From Perca fluviatilis (taxonomy: Eukaryota; Chordata; Actinopteri; Perciformes; Percidae): a DNA stretch of 64,000 nt. Positions within the stretch are counted from its first letter, which is position 1; every line of letters begins with the position of its first letter. Of this stretch, positions 34,087 to 45,411 are shown one piece after another. A program made the position numbers and the translations under genes. The DNA lies in assembly GCF_010015445.1 (NCBI RefSeq), contig NC_053114.1, positions 25,501,579 through 25,565,578 on the forward strand, in the 5' to 3' direction. Under the pieces are notes generated by a model. It saw nothing but the letters and a program-made list of their open reading frames with translations. It made no database searches and had not been told where the DNA came from.

Positions 34087-35530
34087 CAGTGGTTCTCAAC
34101 CTTTTTTGTGCCAGCGCCCCCCTATCCATTATCCAGGTCCCTAACGCCCCCCATCAAATATTATGTAGGCTAAATGCCCCGAATATTAATGATTACGCCC
34201 CAATATAGGCCTATTATTGTTGTTACTATTGTTATCAAAAATAATAAAAAAAATCAAATCATTGAATGACAACACATGTATTAGTTTCCCAGGTATCAAA
34301 AAGCCATGTGAATAGAAATTATATATATTTACAGGTTTTAAAGAAAAATGCAACCATTTGACATTCAAATTAAATAACAGCAGCCAATCAGAACGACTAG
34401 ATATGTAACATTCAAACTATAAATAGGTATTATCAAAAGGCTTGCTGCATGGTGTGAACCTCAGCACCTTTAGAAGATGACTATAATTTGAATGTCCTTT
34501 TTTGTTTGTGAAGTGACCTTGGGTGTCATGAAATGAGCTTTAAATAAAATGTATTATGCTTATTATTATTATTATTATTATTATTACAAACACTAACAGT
34601 AGCCAATCAGAAACAGCTAGCAATTTAACAATCAAATCTATTTTTCATTCAAATCTAAAATCGAACTGTTCCAACGGAAAACAAGCTGGCACTTATCAAG
34701 GGGTAAAAGCAGAAGGATCACACACACACACACACACACGCACACACACAAGTATTTTGGTGATGACAAACGACTTGAAGAACGACACCTACTGCCGAAT
34801 GGAAATAAGTGTACAACCTTTGAAAGTTAGTGAGAGCCCTTTTTTTAATACTTAGAAGAGTCTAGCTATGTTTGCTATCGCCTGTCTTGCGAGTAAACGC
34901 AACCCCACATCGCGCTGTGTTTTGTGGAGGTGTGAGAGTCCCGTACAGTAAACAGTGACATCACTGCCTCTATCTCTTTTCTTTCTCTCTTTCTCCGTGA
35001 AATGAAGCTGCTTTCAGGTACAGTAGGAAACGTTGTGTTTAATAAACCATCTGACGAAAAAGTGTTACGGTTAAATATAAAGTCTACTTGTGCTACATTG
35101 GGGGGGGGGGGGGTTAGGGTTACAGAAAACAACAGGACGTCGCGGCAGTTTTTTTTTTTTTATCTGAACGCAGCTTCACGTAGTAGCTATGGAGCTCATT
35201 TAAGACGATGCTCTGACGTCCCGTTTCCATGAAGGCAGCACAGAGCTGCGCCAAACAAAGCTGACAGAAGCACAGAGAAGTTAGGATACCCGTCTGGTCC
35301 AGTCGCTGTGCTGTAAACTGGCAGCTTTTAATGTTGCAGACTACTTATTCTTTAGTAGTTTAAGTGTAAACATGTGTTGTTATTGTGAATCTTTGGTTTA
35401 AACTAGCTTTCAAACAAACGCCCCCCAAGGGCACCTCAACGCCCCCCTTTCCAAAATATTGCTTCCAACGCCCCCCATCATCTTCTGAACGCCCCCTGGG
35501 GGGCGGTACCGCCCCCGTTGAGAAACACTG
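34087..35530. mobile_element. 1.44-kb hAT element ('cagtggttctcaacc'), perfect 8-bp duplication
   Basis: The left end cagtggttctcaacctttt and the right end cgttgagaaacactg are inverted repeats. A perfect 8-bp direct repeat, aagtagca, flanks it (34079-34086 and 35531-35538). Subterminal 'cgcccccc' motifs occur at both ends. The interior holds a LINE-like ATT tail (about 34500-34590), a (CA)n run and a G run. No full transposase is present. The type resembles widespread non-autonomous hAT repeats of vertebrates. Confidence 0.9.
34556..34586 (+). repeat. (TTA)n microsatellite
   Basis: About ten TTA units following aaataaaatgtattatgc. Probably the tail of a LINE-like insertion within the hAT element. 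Confidence 0.85.
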
Positions 35531-35538
35531 AAGTAGCA

Positions 35539-36865
<1,327 letters not shown>

Positions 36866-36920
36866 ATGTCGAAATGTCGAGATTAAAGTTGAAATGACGA
36901 GAATAAATTCAACTCCTTTA

Positions 36921-37314
36921 TCACTTAATCACATTAGAGCGACTGTCTGCCATGCCAGCTGCCATGTAGGCAAAATCACATATATGGGTTACGTCCTTCA
37001 GGACTCCTTCAGGATCAAACAATTTGATCAATTGTTTCATTGTGTCTTGCGATACAACATATGTGTAGGTGTAACCATCGATACCCTTGCATCTGTCCAT
37101 CACAAGCTATTTCAGTTTGCAGGAATATGGCCACCTCTTCCAAGTTTGTGTGGTTTCTCCCTCTGAACAGATGCAATTTTCGGCAAAATCGCTTCAAAGT
37201 CCTAATACTTATCACCATACTGTGTTTATGCGCTAAAAGAGAAAGAATTTCCTTGTTATTAAAACCGATTCTGAAGTATAATTTCACGAGTTCATATAGG
37301 CCTTCGCAATGCAT
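36921..37314 (-). pseudogene. Broken integrase/transposase-like N-terminal fragment
   Basis: Two overlapping minus-strand frames contain the pieces MVISIRTLKRFCRKLHLFRG, VAIFLQTEI and GYRWLH in one frame, then TYVVSQDTMKQLIKLFDPEGV in another, so at least one frameshift lies near 37080. A helix-turn-helix followed by a 'GYR' element and 'LDPEGV' is what I associate with fish transposon proteins having an rve-type integrase domain. The catalytic domain itself is absent. The family (Ginger-like, IS3EU-like or other) is not decided. Confidence 0.5.
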
Positions 37315-37545
37315 TTTGTAGAAGACTATAGGTATGGCTTAGTTTCAAAAGTCCGACTTGATTCTTGAAATATCAAGTTTTATCTCGACATGTCAACTTT
37401 ATTCTCGAAATGGTATTTTCAACTTTATTCTCGTCATGTTGACTTTATTCTTGACATTTAAACTTTATTTTCGAAAAAGTATTTCAACTTTATTGTCATG
37501 TTGACTTTATTCTCGACATTTCGACTTTATTCTCGAAAAAGTATT

Positions 37546-38369
37546 CGGAGTGTCTATTTGCACCCCTCGGTACGAATAGCCTCGGCCACACAGCTGAGCT
37601 ATTCACACCCTGTGATGTAACAACAAAAACACGTTGCTTGCGTGCACCGAAATCATGGCGGACGTTCATCTTCCATGACTGCAGAAACTGGCATATTAGG
37701 AAAGTTTTGTCTCTAAAGTTTATAACAATTGAATTTCTAGCGGAAAATGGATACTACAGTTGCGCTTACTGTCTTCAGTGAAAGCACACAACCGTTAGTT
37801 TAGTACTTATTTTTTATATGTATACAGTATGGTTACCTAGCAATCGAGGCTTGAAGACACCAAGTGGTAAACAGTTGTAGAGTGGTAAGAATATTGAGCT
37901 TTGGTCTGGGAGTCTGGAGTTCGATTCCCCAGAGGGGCGATCTTGTCTTTTTCATTTTGGATTGGATAATTTGCATGCCATTGCGCAAGTCAGGGCCTGT
38001 GAACGCGAATTTTTGTTGTTGCAGGGTGGTAGGGGAAGACTTATGAAAATGCTTGCTCTGGTTGGGTTTATTTAGGTTTAGGAAAGAGGAGTGGGATTGG
38101 TTATGGTTAGGGTAAGAATGTCAGGGCGGTAATATTCCAAAAAGGTGTAATACATGAGTAGTATGGATAACTGTGTGTAAATATATGCCAAGGTACTGTA
38201 AATGCACAGGGGTGCAAATAGCATACATTGATATTTGTACCAGATGGGGTATTAATAGAACTCATTGTTGTGTGCACCGGCGGGGTACGAAAAGCATTCA
38301 TTTCTAATTGCACCAGGGTGCGAATAGCATACACTGCTAATTGTACCAGGGGTGCAAATAGCCTCACCC
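37546..38369. mobile_element. 824-bp element with 9-bp target duplication (Mutator-like?)
   Basis: The ends cggagtgtctatttgcaccc and (complement) gggtgaggctatttgcaccc are imperfect inverted repeats. A perfect 9-bp direct repeat, aaaagtatt, flanks it (37537-37545 and 38370-38378). Nine-base duplications are typical of Mutator-like elements. The right part repeats a 'gggtgcaaatagc' unit several times. No transposase is seen. It is inserted in the array of the element 36866-38450. Confidence 0.8.
37868..37938 (+). other. tRNA-like segment with B box (degenerate)
   Basis: The segment has agtggtaagaat, then 36 nt to a B-box-like gttcgattcc, the same spacing as in real tRNAs. A T-arm can form (tggag, loop ttcgatt, cccca; four of five pairs). 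The anticodon position would read TTG. The anticodon stem has only weak pairs and the acceptor ends do not pair, so a working tRNA is unlikely. It may be a captured tRNA relic inside the 9-bp-duplication element. Confidence 0.35.
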
Positions 38370-38450
38370 AAAAGTATTTCAACTTTTTTCTCGTCATATT
38401 TACTTTATTCCTGACATTTCGACTTTATTCTCAAAATGCAAAATAAATAA

Positions 38451-39436
38451 AAAATCTTCCTCCTTAATTTTTTTTTTCCCTTGATATGGCCCTAATGCTC
38501 CGTCGTAGATTCCCACCCCTAGTATTTATAAATTATAAATGTGCAAGCTTGAATAATTTATTTGGTCTTCTAAACACTACTGTATTAGTTCCCTCAAAAA
38601 TAAATGACATAATAAGAAACACACTTGGACTAAAATCCAGTAGCAGTTAATGAAAGGCAACAGGACTTCCTGGTAAGTCACCATTCCTCAATGGAGGAAA
38701 AACAACATCCTAGATATCTGCCACCATAACTCACTCCAAACCACATCCTGAAACCTTAAACATAGGAGAACTGATTTCACTCATTAAAGGCCTGAACCTC
38801 AAATGAGTGGAGGTGTGAACTGTTGTGAAATAGCCAAGGTAAATATTATCATTAGGTAAATTTCCATCCATATTCATATTTGGAATCTGAACAAGAACAG
38901 CAAAAAAAAAAAAAAAAAAACTTTTATATATTTATATAATGCCTTAAAACTGATAAAAGCATCCTTTGAAAACCAGCATTAAAAGCATACAAAGCAGCAA
39001 ACAGCAACTCAAAGTGAGTCCACTTCACCATGTTGCGTTCTCTTCAGAGTAGTCACATAAAACAGCTTAACAAAGATGGCTCCCCTCCCACCACTCTCAA
39101 ATACACTTGTCTAAATGTGTAGCTAGTTGTGTTTTTTCTAACTTGACACGTTTGCAGGTTAAGGTTTCAGTTCAGAAATACTGTTGTGATAAAAATGCTC
39201 TTATCTTACAGCGACATCGAGATGGTGAATCATGCTTTCATCTTGTTCTGTTCCTGCCTTCACCATTTTAGCTGCAGGTAGTTGGGAATAATGCTGGTAG
39301 GCTCCAGAACAGACGAACAGAAGCTACTGTAAATAACATATTATATTATATCACATCATATTACTCCTATTGTATCATCCCTGCCCTTGCTGCCCCTGAG
39401 CTGGTTCCACCTGCTTCCAAATCATTTCTCAGGTCT
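38451..39436. other. Intron sequence, nothing recognised
   Basis: AT-rich non-coding stretch with an A-run at about 38902-38920. No exon or transposon end was identified. Confidence 0.5.
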
Positions 39437-40438
39437 ATGAAGGTAAATATGTTGGAAAATGTTAGAGCTTGTAGAAAAACGTCTTAACTTTTATGTTAAA
39501 ATGTTCACTTGTATAAAATATTCACACATATGTGAGCTAAATCTGAAGTCACAGAAAAAAAACATTCACAAATGTGTAGATTGATATTTGCATAAATAAA
39601 ATGACAGCTGCAAACATTTTTTGAGTCCATTTTCCAGTACAACCACAAACTTGGTGTTACAACCTCTCGAATCAGTCACTGCAATCTTCACAAATGTGCT
39701 CTTGCATCATAAAGTGACGATTCCGCGCGTGGGGGAGGGTGCACCAATCAGAAGTCATCTTTCCAACATACCTTGGATGAAATCACGCCCACTTTTGTAT
39801 GGCGGAAAAGCCTCAACTGCTGCGTTCCCATTGAAATTGCAGTCCCGCAGGTCCCGCAAAATATGATTATACAGTAGCTTGGAAAATAGCGATATGGGGC
39901 ACTGAATTTGATGAATTTACTGTTTATCAGACCACAAACGACACAAGAGTCAGCTAGCTAGTGCACTCCGCTGTCCCTCTCTGCCTCATTCGCTGCTGCT
40001 AGGAGACTACTGCGCCAGGATGTAACAGCTGGGTTCTGATCCCGGGCCGCTGGTGGCCGGCCTGGGTCTAACCTTTGTAACGTCAAAGTGAAGAAAATGT
40101 GCTGATCCTGTGGGGTGTTGGGGGGGTATCCGCTGCGGTGGTTTGCGCTGGCTGAATTTGAGTTGCTACAGTGCCAACTGAAGGTTTTCGGAACGTCTGT
40201 CTGCTATCCTCCTGGCAAAGTAGTTTTCTAGCGGCGGGGAATGAGGTGGAGAGAAACCCAGGCGCCGGTGACAGCAGAGCAATTGATTGGTTTTTAGCAG
40301 CCATTGTATTTATTATAATCCACAATCTCTCTACACATTTGTGAATATGTTTTCTGTGACTTCACAATCAGATCACTTGTGTGTGAATATATTCCATGAG
40401 TAAAAAATGTTAACATTTGCAACATATTTACCCTTATA
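39437..40438. mobile_element. 1.0-kb transposon with ~130-bp inverted ends and 7-bp flanking repeat
   Basis: Outer ends are atgaaggtaaatatgttg and (complement) tataagggtaaatatgttg. Further in, gaagtcacagaaaaaa and attcacaaatgtgtag occur in both arms in inverted order. A perfect 7-bp direct repeat, caggtct, flanks the element (39430-39436 and 40439-40445), possibly an 8-bp duplication with one mismatch. The middle is GC-richer and uncoding. Superfamily is unresolved; hAT is possible on duplication length. Confidence 0.75.
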
Positions 40439-40680
40439 CAGGTCTCCGAGGAAACAACCTCCCGGCTCGTCTGCAGTCTGAGGGAAAGGTCCTTCAGTGC
40501 TCTTTTTCAAACACAGTCATATAACTGCCTTTCATCTGGGTATGCTGCAACTGTATTGTTAATGTACTCTCTAGAGTTGGATAATTAAAAAACAAAATCA
40601 ATTAATTTGGTAATAGGGTGTGAGCATACTTGGATGAAAATATTCCTAGACAGAATGAGTTTAAACAAAGAGGGGACAAA

Positions 40681-40742
40681 GGATAATAACCTGTGAGTGA
40701 GGTAGAAGTATGTAAGGGTTACTTACAAAATGACTCAACACA
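40681..40742 (+). repeat. Direct repeat unit 1 (partner 40891-40952)
   Basis: About 60 bases starting ggataataacctgtgagtga and ending gactcaacac match 40891-40952 with two or three changes. The period is 210 bp. Between the two units is cgctgcccccaagaggccaa. Confidence 0.9.
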
Positions 40743-40890
40743 AATGCTTATGTTGCTCTGTGCCTGCTGGATGTGTACATGGCTTCCTAACATCTTGATG
40801 CGCTGCCCCCAAGAGGCCAAAACAAATCAATTAATGCAGGTTTGATAAACTTAAAAACCTGCTCGCAAAATAGTCGACAAGAGGGAAAAA

Positions 40891-40952
40891 GGACAATAAC
40901 TTGTGAGTGAGGTAGAAGTATGTAAGGGTTACTTACAAAATGACTCAACACT
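40891..40952 (+). repeat. Direct repeat unit 2 (partner 40681-40742)
   Basis: Starts ggacaataacttgtgagtga and continues nearly identical to the first unit through gactcaacac. The similarity extends slightly upstream (gaggg-acaaagg versus gagggaaaaagg). Confidence 0.9.
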
Positions 40953-41440
40953 TAAAACAATTTTGTTCAACCGCTGACAGTAGAGTCACTCTTTTCATGG
41001 TGAACAGCACTCTTGACATCCCAGGCGCCACCAGTCTACCTACGCACTCACTAAAAAGTGTATAATGAAGAAGATTATTTTTTGCAGCTCTTACACACGG
41101 ACTGTGACGTGGGGTATGCATGCGTATACAGCACAGTTACAGTTTATCCTGTGTTATTATTCCTCACAGTTAGGGCTGTCCCAAACGATTATTTTTTAAA
41201 CAATGAATCTAACGATTACGTTTTCAATTAGCGATTATTTTCCCATTGTTCAATTGTTAACAATTTACACAAAACAAATTTCAATAAGGTTCAAATCTCT
41301 ATTTATTAAAATTGTTTAACACTGCACTGTTCAAGTAAAATAAATTTGTAGTGCAAAAGAAAAAAGAGTAGCCTGTATTTGCTTTTTTAAACAGTAGTAG
41401 GTAAAATAATGAATCGTCTCTCTGTCATTTGTGTCTCACT

Positions 41441-41474
<34 letters not shown>

Positions 41475-41642
41475 GCCCCTCCCACCGTGCGGTGTTTGGT
41501 GTTTTTAACCCCCAACGTCACCTTCCAAGCAGCAATGGTTATGTTTAAGGCAGGTTTAAGTCAGGTCTAAGGTTTTAGGTGAGGGTTAGCTGCCTGTAAG
41601 GCGACGTTGGAGGCTTAAAACACCATCGATCCCACTGTGCAC

Positions 41643-41830
41643 TAGGGTTGGGCGGTATCCAAATTTTTATACCGTCAAACCGCCTCCCTATTTTGTGATG
41701 ACAACCACACATAATTACATAAATTATATTTAATATTTAATCCTTGTCTCCTATATAAGTGCATTGCATTTTTTTTAATGACGCTATTTTTAAGACCCCG
41801 AAAGGTATACCGTATTACCTCCCAACCCTA
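41643..41830. mobile_element. 188-bp hAT MITE nested in another hAT element, perfect 8-bp duplication
   Basis: Ends are tagggttgggcggtat and its complement (atacc...cccaaccct). A perfect 8-bp direct repeat, ctgtgcac, flanks it (41635-41642 and 41831-41838). The palindromic arms include accgtcaaaccgcc and aaaggtataccgtat. It is non-coding and must have inserted after the enclosing element. Confidence 0.93.
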
Positions 41831-42247
41831 CTGTGCACACAGCGTCTGTCTCCATCAAGAATTTCACAAGTTCACGAAAGGTTGGTATCTATCTCGTGAA
41901 CACCTTTACACAATCACACATTCACAATCACCGACCCGACTCTTAGCAAACAAGCGATTGCGCCTGCTTTAGAAAGTTAACTAGTCGCAAGTTTGCGGTA
42001 AAACGCAGTTGGGTTGTCGAGGTCAAAACACTATATAGCAGCTGTGAATCAAATAAACGTATTATAAATAATGTTATTTCATTTTTTACTCTTACACTGA
42101 ATGTTTGCTGCTTCAATCCAAATTAGTATTGAAAAGTATTTTCGCGACTGAAAAAGGCACATGTTGAGGATGAGGACCAAATCAACGGACTAACGTACTG
42201 TTGGACTACTAATCGCAAACGTTTGGGAGTAAAGATTAGATCAGGCA

Positions 42248-42640
42248 CAAAAAAAAACACGCCCGGCCCGGCCCGACACATTAACTGGAATTATGAGCCC
42301 GAGCCCAATTTTAACCCGTCAATTTTTTATACGTGGGCCGTTATACCTGCCGTTATAAAGGACTCGTGAGCTATCTGAAACAATCTGGCCTGGTTGCGCA
42401 ATTATCGAAGACAGTGATACAGACGGGGGAGACACAGCACAGTTTACCTCACACTGAAGTCAGTGCAGGACATATACCAAGAGCTACGGGAGAAGCTGGA
42501 GAGGCATAGCTTTCTCCCCACCTAATTAGGCTAACAAAGTAATCATTAAAAAAACACAAATGCTTGATCAAGGGCCCATCCCGGGGATTGTGGCAGGAAA
42601 TATCGGCCCGACCCGGCCCGTGGGTCGAGTTCGGGCTCAG
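42248..42640. mobile_element. GC-rich 'cccggcccgacac' MITE-like segment
   Basis: Begins with acacgcccggcccggcccga and ends with gacccggcccgtgggtcgag, ttcgggctcagg. The style resembles the elements at 27662 and 63065 but the middle sequence is different, so it is a separate family. Terminal repeats and duplication were not resolved. Confidence 0.5.
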
Positions 42641-42723
42641 GCAGAGAATCTAAACTCTACTTGGGAAGGAAAGGGACGAAAAGGTGAGCAGAACTTACGG
42701 TGTTTTGCTGCTGTTATCCTGAC

Positions 42724-42939
42724 TCAGTGCTGCATTTTACAAAGTCTACAGACTACCACGTTGTTGTTGGCATTAAGAGTAAAATACTCCCACACTTTAG
42801 AAGACCGTGTGCGAGCCTTTTTCTCAACGTGTTGCTGAACTTGGGAGGAATCCATACTTGTGCTGTTGCTGGAGGCAGCTATGCTTTTTTTTTTTATTTC
42901 TACGTGTGACATGTCAACGCAAATTATTTGTGTTGACAC
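42724..42939 (-). pseudogene. BED-type zinc finger fragment of a hAT transposase
   Basis: A minus-strand frame encodes RSSKVWEYFTLNANNNVVVC followed by RLCKMQH. The pattern S-x-V-W-x-Y-F, then C-x2-C, is the start of a BED zinc finger, the DNA-binding domain at the N-terminus of many hAT transposases. The His pair and the catalytic domain are missing; the sequence downstream is interrupted by the nested GC-rich segment. Confidence 0.6.
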
Positions 42940-42997
42940 ATTTACGTAATCGATTACGTCGACTACGTCGACGAATTGTCCCAGCCCTAATCACAGT

Positions 42998-44889
42998 ACT
43001 CTCAACTCTGTGACAGTTAATACAGCTAATAACCAATTAGTCTGTTTACTGGATGGGGGGCTGAGTCCATCACTGTATAGGTACTGTATGGGCCTCTGTG
43101 ACTGGCTCTGGAGGACAGGGAAATTCTCTCATTAGGACGCATCAGTAGCTGGCACGTCACACTGGCATTTCCTCTTGAAAGAGAGGAGGGGTGTGTGTGG
43201 CTTTGTCTTTGTTTATTTCCATGAGGGGATATGCAGTGGCAGAATTTAGGAGGAGGGTCATGTTTACTTGCAGCGGCCTTTGTCATCTCTACCCCTTTTG
43301 TTCATTTCTCCTCATTAAAGCGTTGAGATCACTCGTGCCCTTCAGGACGGTACAAAGGCTTTCTTTGTGTTTTTTCCTTCTTTAGGAGAAGAATTCTCCT
43401 CTAGAAATTCAATGGCATTATCGCTGACAAATTCTGAGCAACTAGCTGCAATACTTCCCTTCTTTTGAATAACAGCAAAATATTATGAGACAGCACCAAT
43501 GTTATTTGATATCAAGCTCTGGACTTTATGCTCCTGCGCTACATTTCTCATTCCCACTGTTCGAGTTGAAAAGCTGGATTTGTTATTCCATTAAATTCAG
43601 TCATCTGAGATGCTTTTTCTTTAACGTCCTATCAGATCTGACTTCCTCAGCACTCAGCCTGTGAAATAAGTGCTTCTTCACTGTATCTTTTCACTTTTTA
43701 TCTTGCAAGCTTTATCTTTGCCCCACACCTAACCTCATTTGTCATTTACAGGGAGTTGTTTTCTTTATAAAGTGGATTATGGGGTGTAGTGTCCTCTTAG
43801 AAAAGCACACTTTAGCATAGGATAGAAATTAAGTTTGTGTTTGCATGGGTTTGTGTTACACAGTGAGAATGTGAAAACCATAACACTGACACCTTTTGCC
43901 GTTTTTTTTTTATTTGCTCAAAATGGCGATCAGATTTAAATTCAGAAGGAAACCGTTCCCTCTCCTTATCCATCAGATTAAACTACAGGCTTTAACTAAT
44001 AAACACTTAAATGAAGAATAGTTTATGAATCAAAATCAAAGCAGGCTTGGCAGCCAATTCATCTGATCAAATGATATAAGATATATTATTCAAGGATCGT
44101 GACTAGCAATAAGGTCTGTCTGTGATTGTTATATCACTATCTTTAATTATTTGGCCTTTGGTGAAAGAACTAGACGTATTCCACAGAGGGTCTACTGAGT
44201 TCGCAGAGAATTCCTTTTCTTCCATATTTAACTATTCTTTCTAGCAATGTAAATAATTCCAGCCGAGCTGTGCAAAAATGTTCACCTACTGTACAATGGC
44301 ACCACTCCATTAAGAATTTTTTTTTTTATGAATAGAAAAAGATCTTAAGAAGTGTGAAAGTTTCTGACATACTGTGTTTAATATTTCACTGGCAAGTAGT
44401 AACAGAATCTTTGAAACACTTTTGAGTTTGTCTTGTTCTACCCGCTGCATAGAAACAGAACTCTCTGCTCTATATTAATGAAGTCTACATGGATTTGGAG
44501 TTTTGTTTTTGATCATGGCCTCTGTAGACGGCTGGTATAGGGCATATATAAATTATTCAGGTGGAGAGCTCCTTGATTTTGCACTCAGAGTTTTGAGTGA
44601 AAATATGGCGCAGGTCACTTAACAACCAGAGCTATTGTGAGAGTCTCTATTCAAAAAGCTGCTAGCCTCCCGGGGTTTGTGCTGATGGAAAAGCTGACAA
44701 ACGGTGCGCAGCATACAAAAATGTACCATTCACACTCTTTTCACCATCATGAATAGGACGTGAACAAGAGAATGTTCAATGTTGTTACATGTGTGGTACC
44801 TCAGTCTGGTACAATTACTGAACTGCTCTAAGTTGGTGTGTTTACATACAGTAAAAAGAGATATTTTGCTGATTTAAATCCAGCTCACT
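42998..44889. other. Intron sequence, nothing recognised
   Basis: About 1.9 kb without transposon ends or exons that I can see. Because it is one of the longest stretches free of recognisable repeats, it is where a conserved regulatory element could hide, but nothing in the sequence itself shows one. Confidence 0.5.
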
Positions 44890-45283
44890 GTCATCTTTGT
44901 GTGTGCAGTGTGGTTAGATGAACAGTGTTATGCTTCCCTCGGACTGCACTCGGCTCAAAGTAACTTTTTCTCAGCTAAACTTAACTGTCATGTGACCAGC
45001 TAAACCGGGTCAAGTGACCAGCAGTTGTCGTAATTTCATATGATATCATACGAATTGTTGGGCATAAGTTTTCGTACGATATCATACGAGTCTGTTCATG
45101 AGAATGCGTTGCTTTCCTCCATGGCGTCAGTGCAACAAGGAGCGGAGCAAAGCAGCGGAGGTCTGCTGAGCTCTGCCGTATGACGGAAACACGTCACGGA
45201 GGTCCAAACACAGTTCATTTGAACTCACCACACAAAGATGACACAGCGCTGGTTTAAAATATGCAAAGTATCCCTTTAAGTAA
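44890..45283. mobile_element. TTAA-type MITE fragment with 'tatgatatcatacga' repeats
   Basis: Contains atttcatatgatatcatacg and cgtacgatatcatacgag in tandem, and ends with gcaaagtatccctttaa. The end resembles other fish repeats that finish in TTAA. The left boundary is uncertain. Confidence 0.45.
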
Positions 45284-45411
45284 CCAAATTACAGTTGCCT
45301 TTCTGCAGAAACCTTTGAAACATCATGTACTGTACATGAGAAACCCCACTTCTGTAACCAGGTCAGGGGATCAGAGAAACATGATTTCCCCGGATATAAT
45401 TCTTCTAGCCA

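Larger units (their letters stand above)
36866..38450 (-). mobile_element. Degraded transposon with 'tcgaaatgtcgag' subterminal repeats
   Basis: Both ends carry many variants of a motif meaning 'ttattctcgacatttcgac': at 36868-36905, as an array at 37350-37550 and again at 38375-38435, in inverted orientation at the two ends. Between them is a broken integrase-like coding stretch on the minus strand. The array is interrupted by a second element (37546-38369). Terminal positions are not exact. Confidence 0.6.
41171..42989 (-). mobile_element. hAT element with BED-finger fragment; contains nested elements
   Basis: Ends are tagggctgtcccaaacgatta and, in complement, tagggctgggacaattcgtc. Flanks ctcacagt (41163-41170) and atcacagt (42990-42997) match at 7 of 8 bases, as expected for an older hAT duplication. 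Near the right end is a minus-strand BED-type zinc finger fragment (42724-42939). A complete hAT MITE (41643-41830) and a GC-rich segment (42248-42640) sit inside it. No full transposase survives. Confidence 0.85.

Noticed and set aside
34087..35530. Possible retrovirus or LTR element because of length and repeats at both ends
   Set aside because: The end repeats are inverted, not direct, and the duplication is 8 bp, so it is a hAT element; no gag, pol or env-like sequence was seen.
37868..37938. A functional tRNA gene
   Set aside because: Anticodon stem is poor and the acceptor ends do not pair; kept only as a tRNA-like relic.
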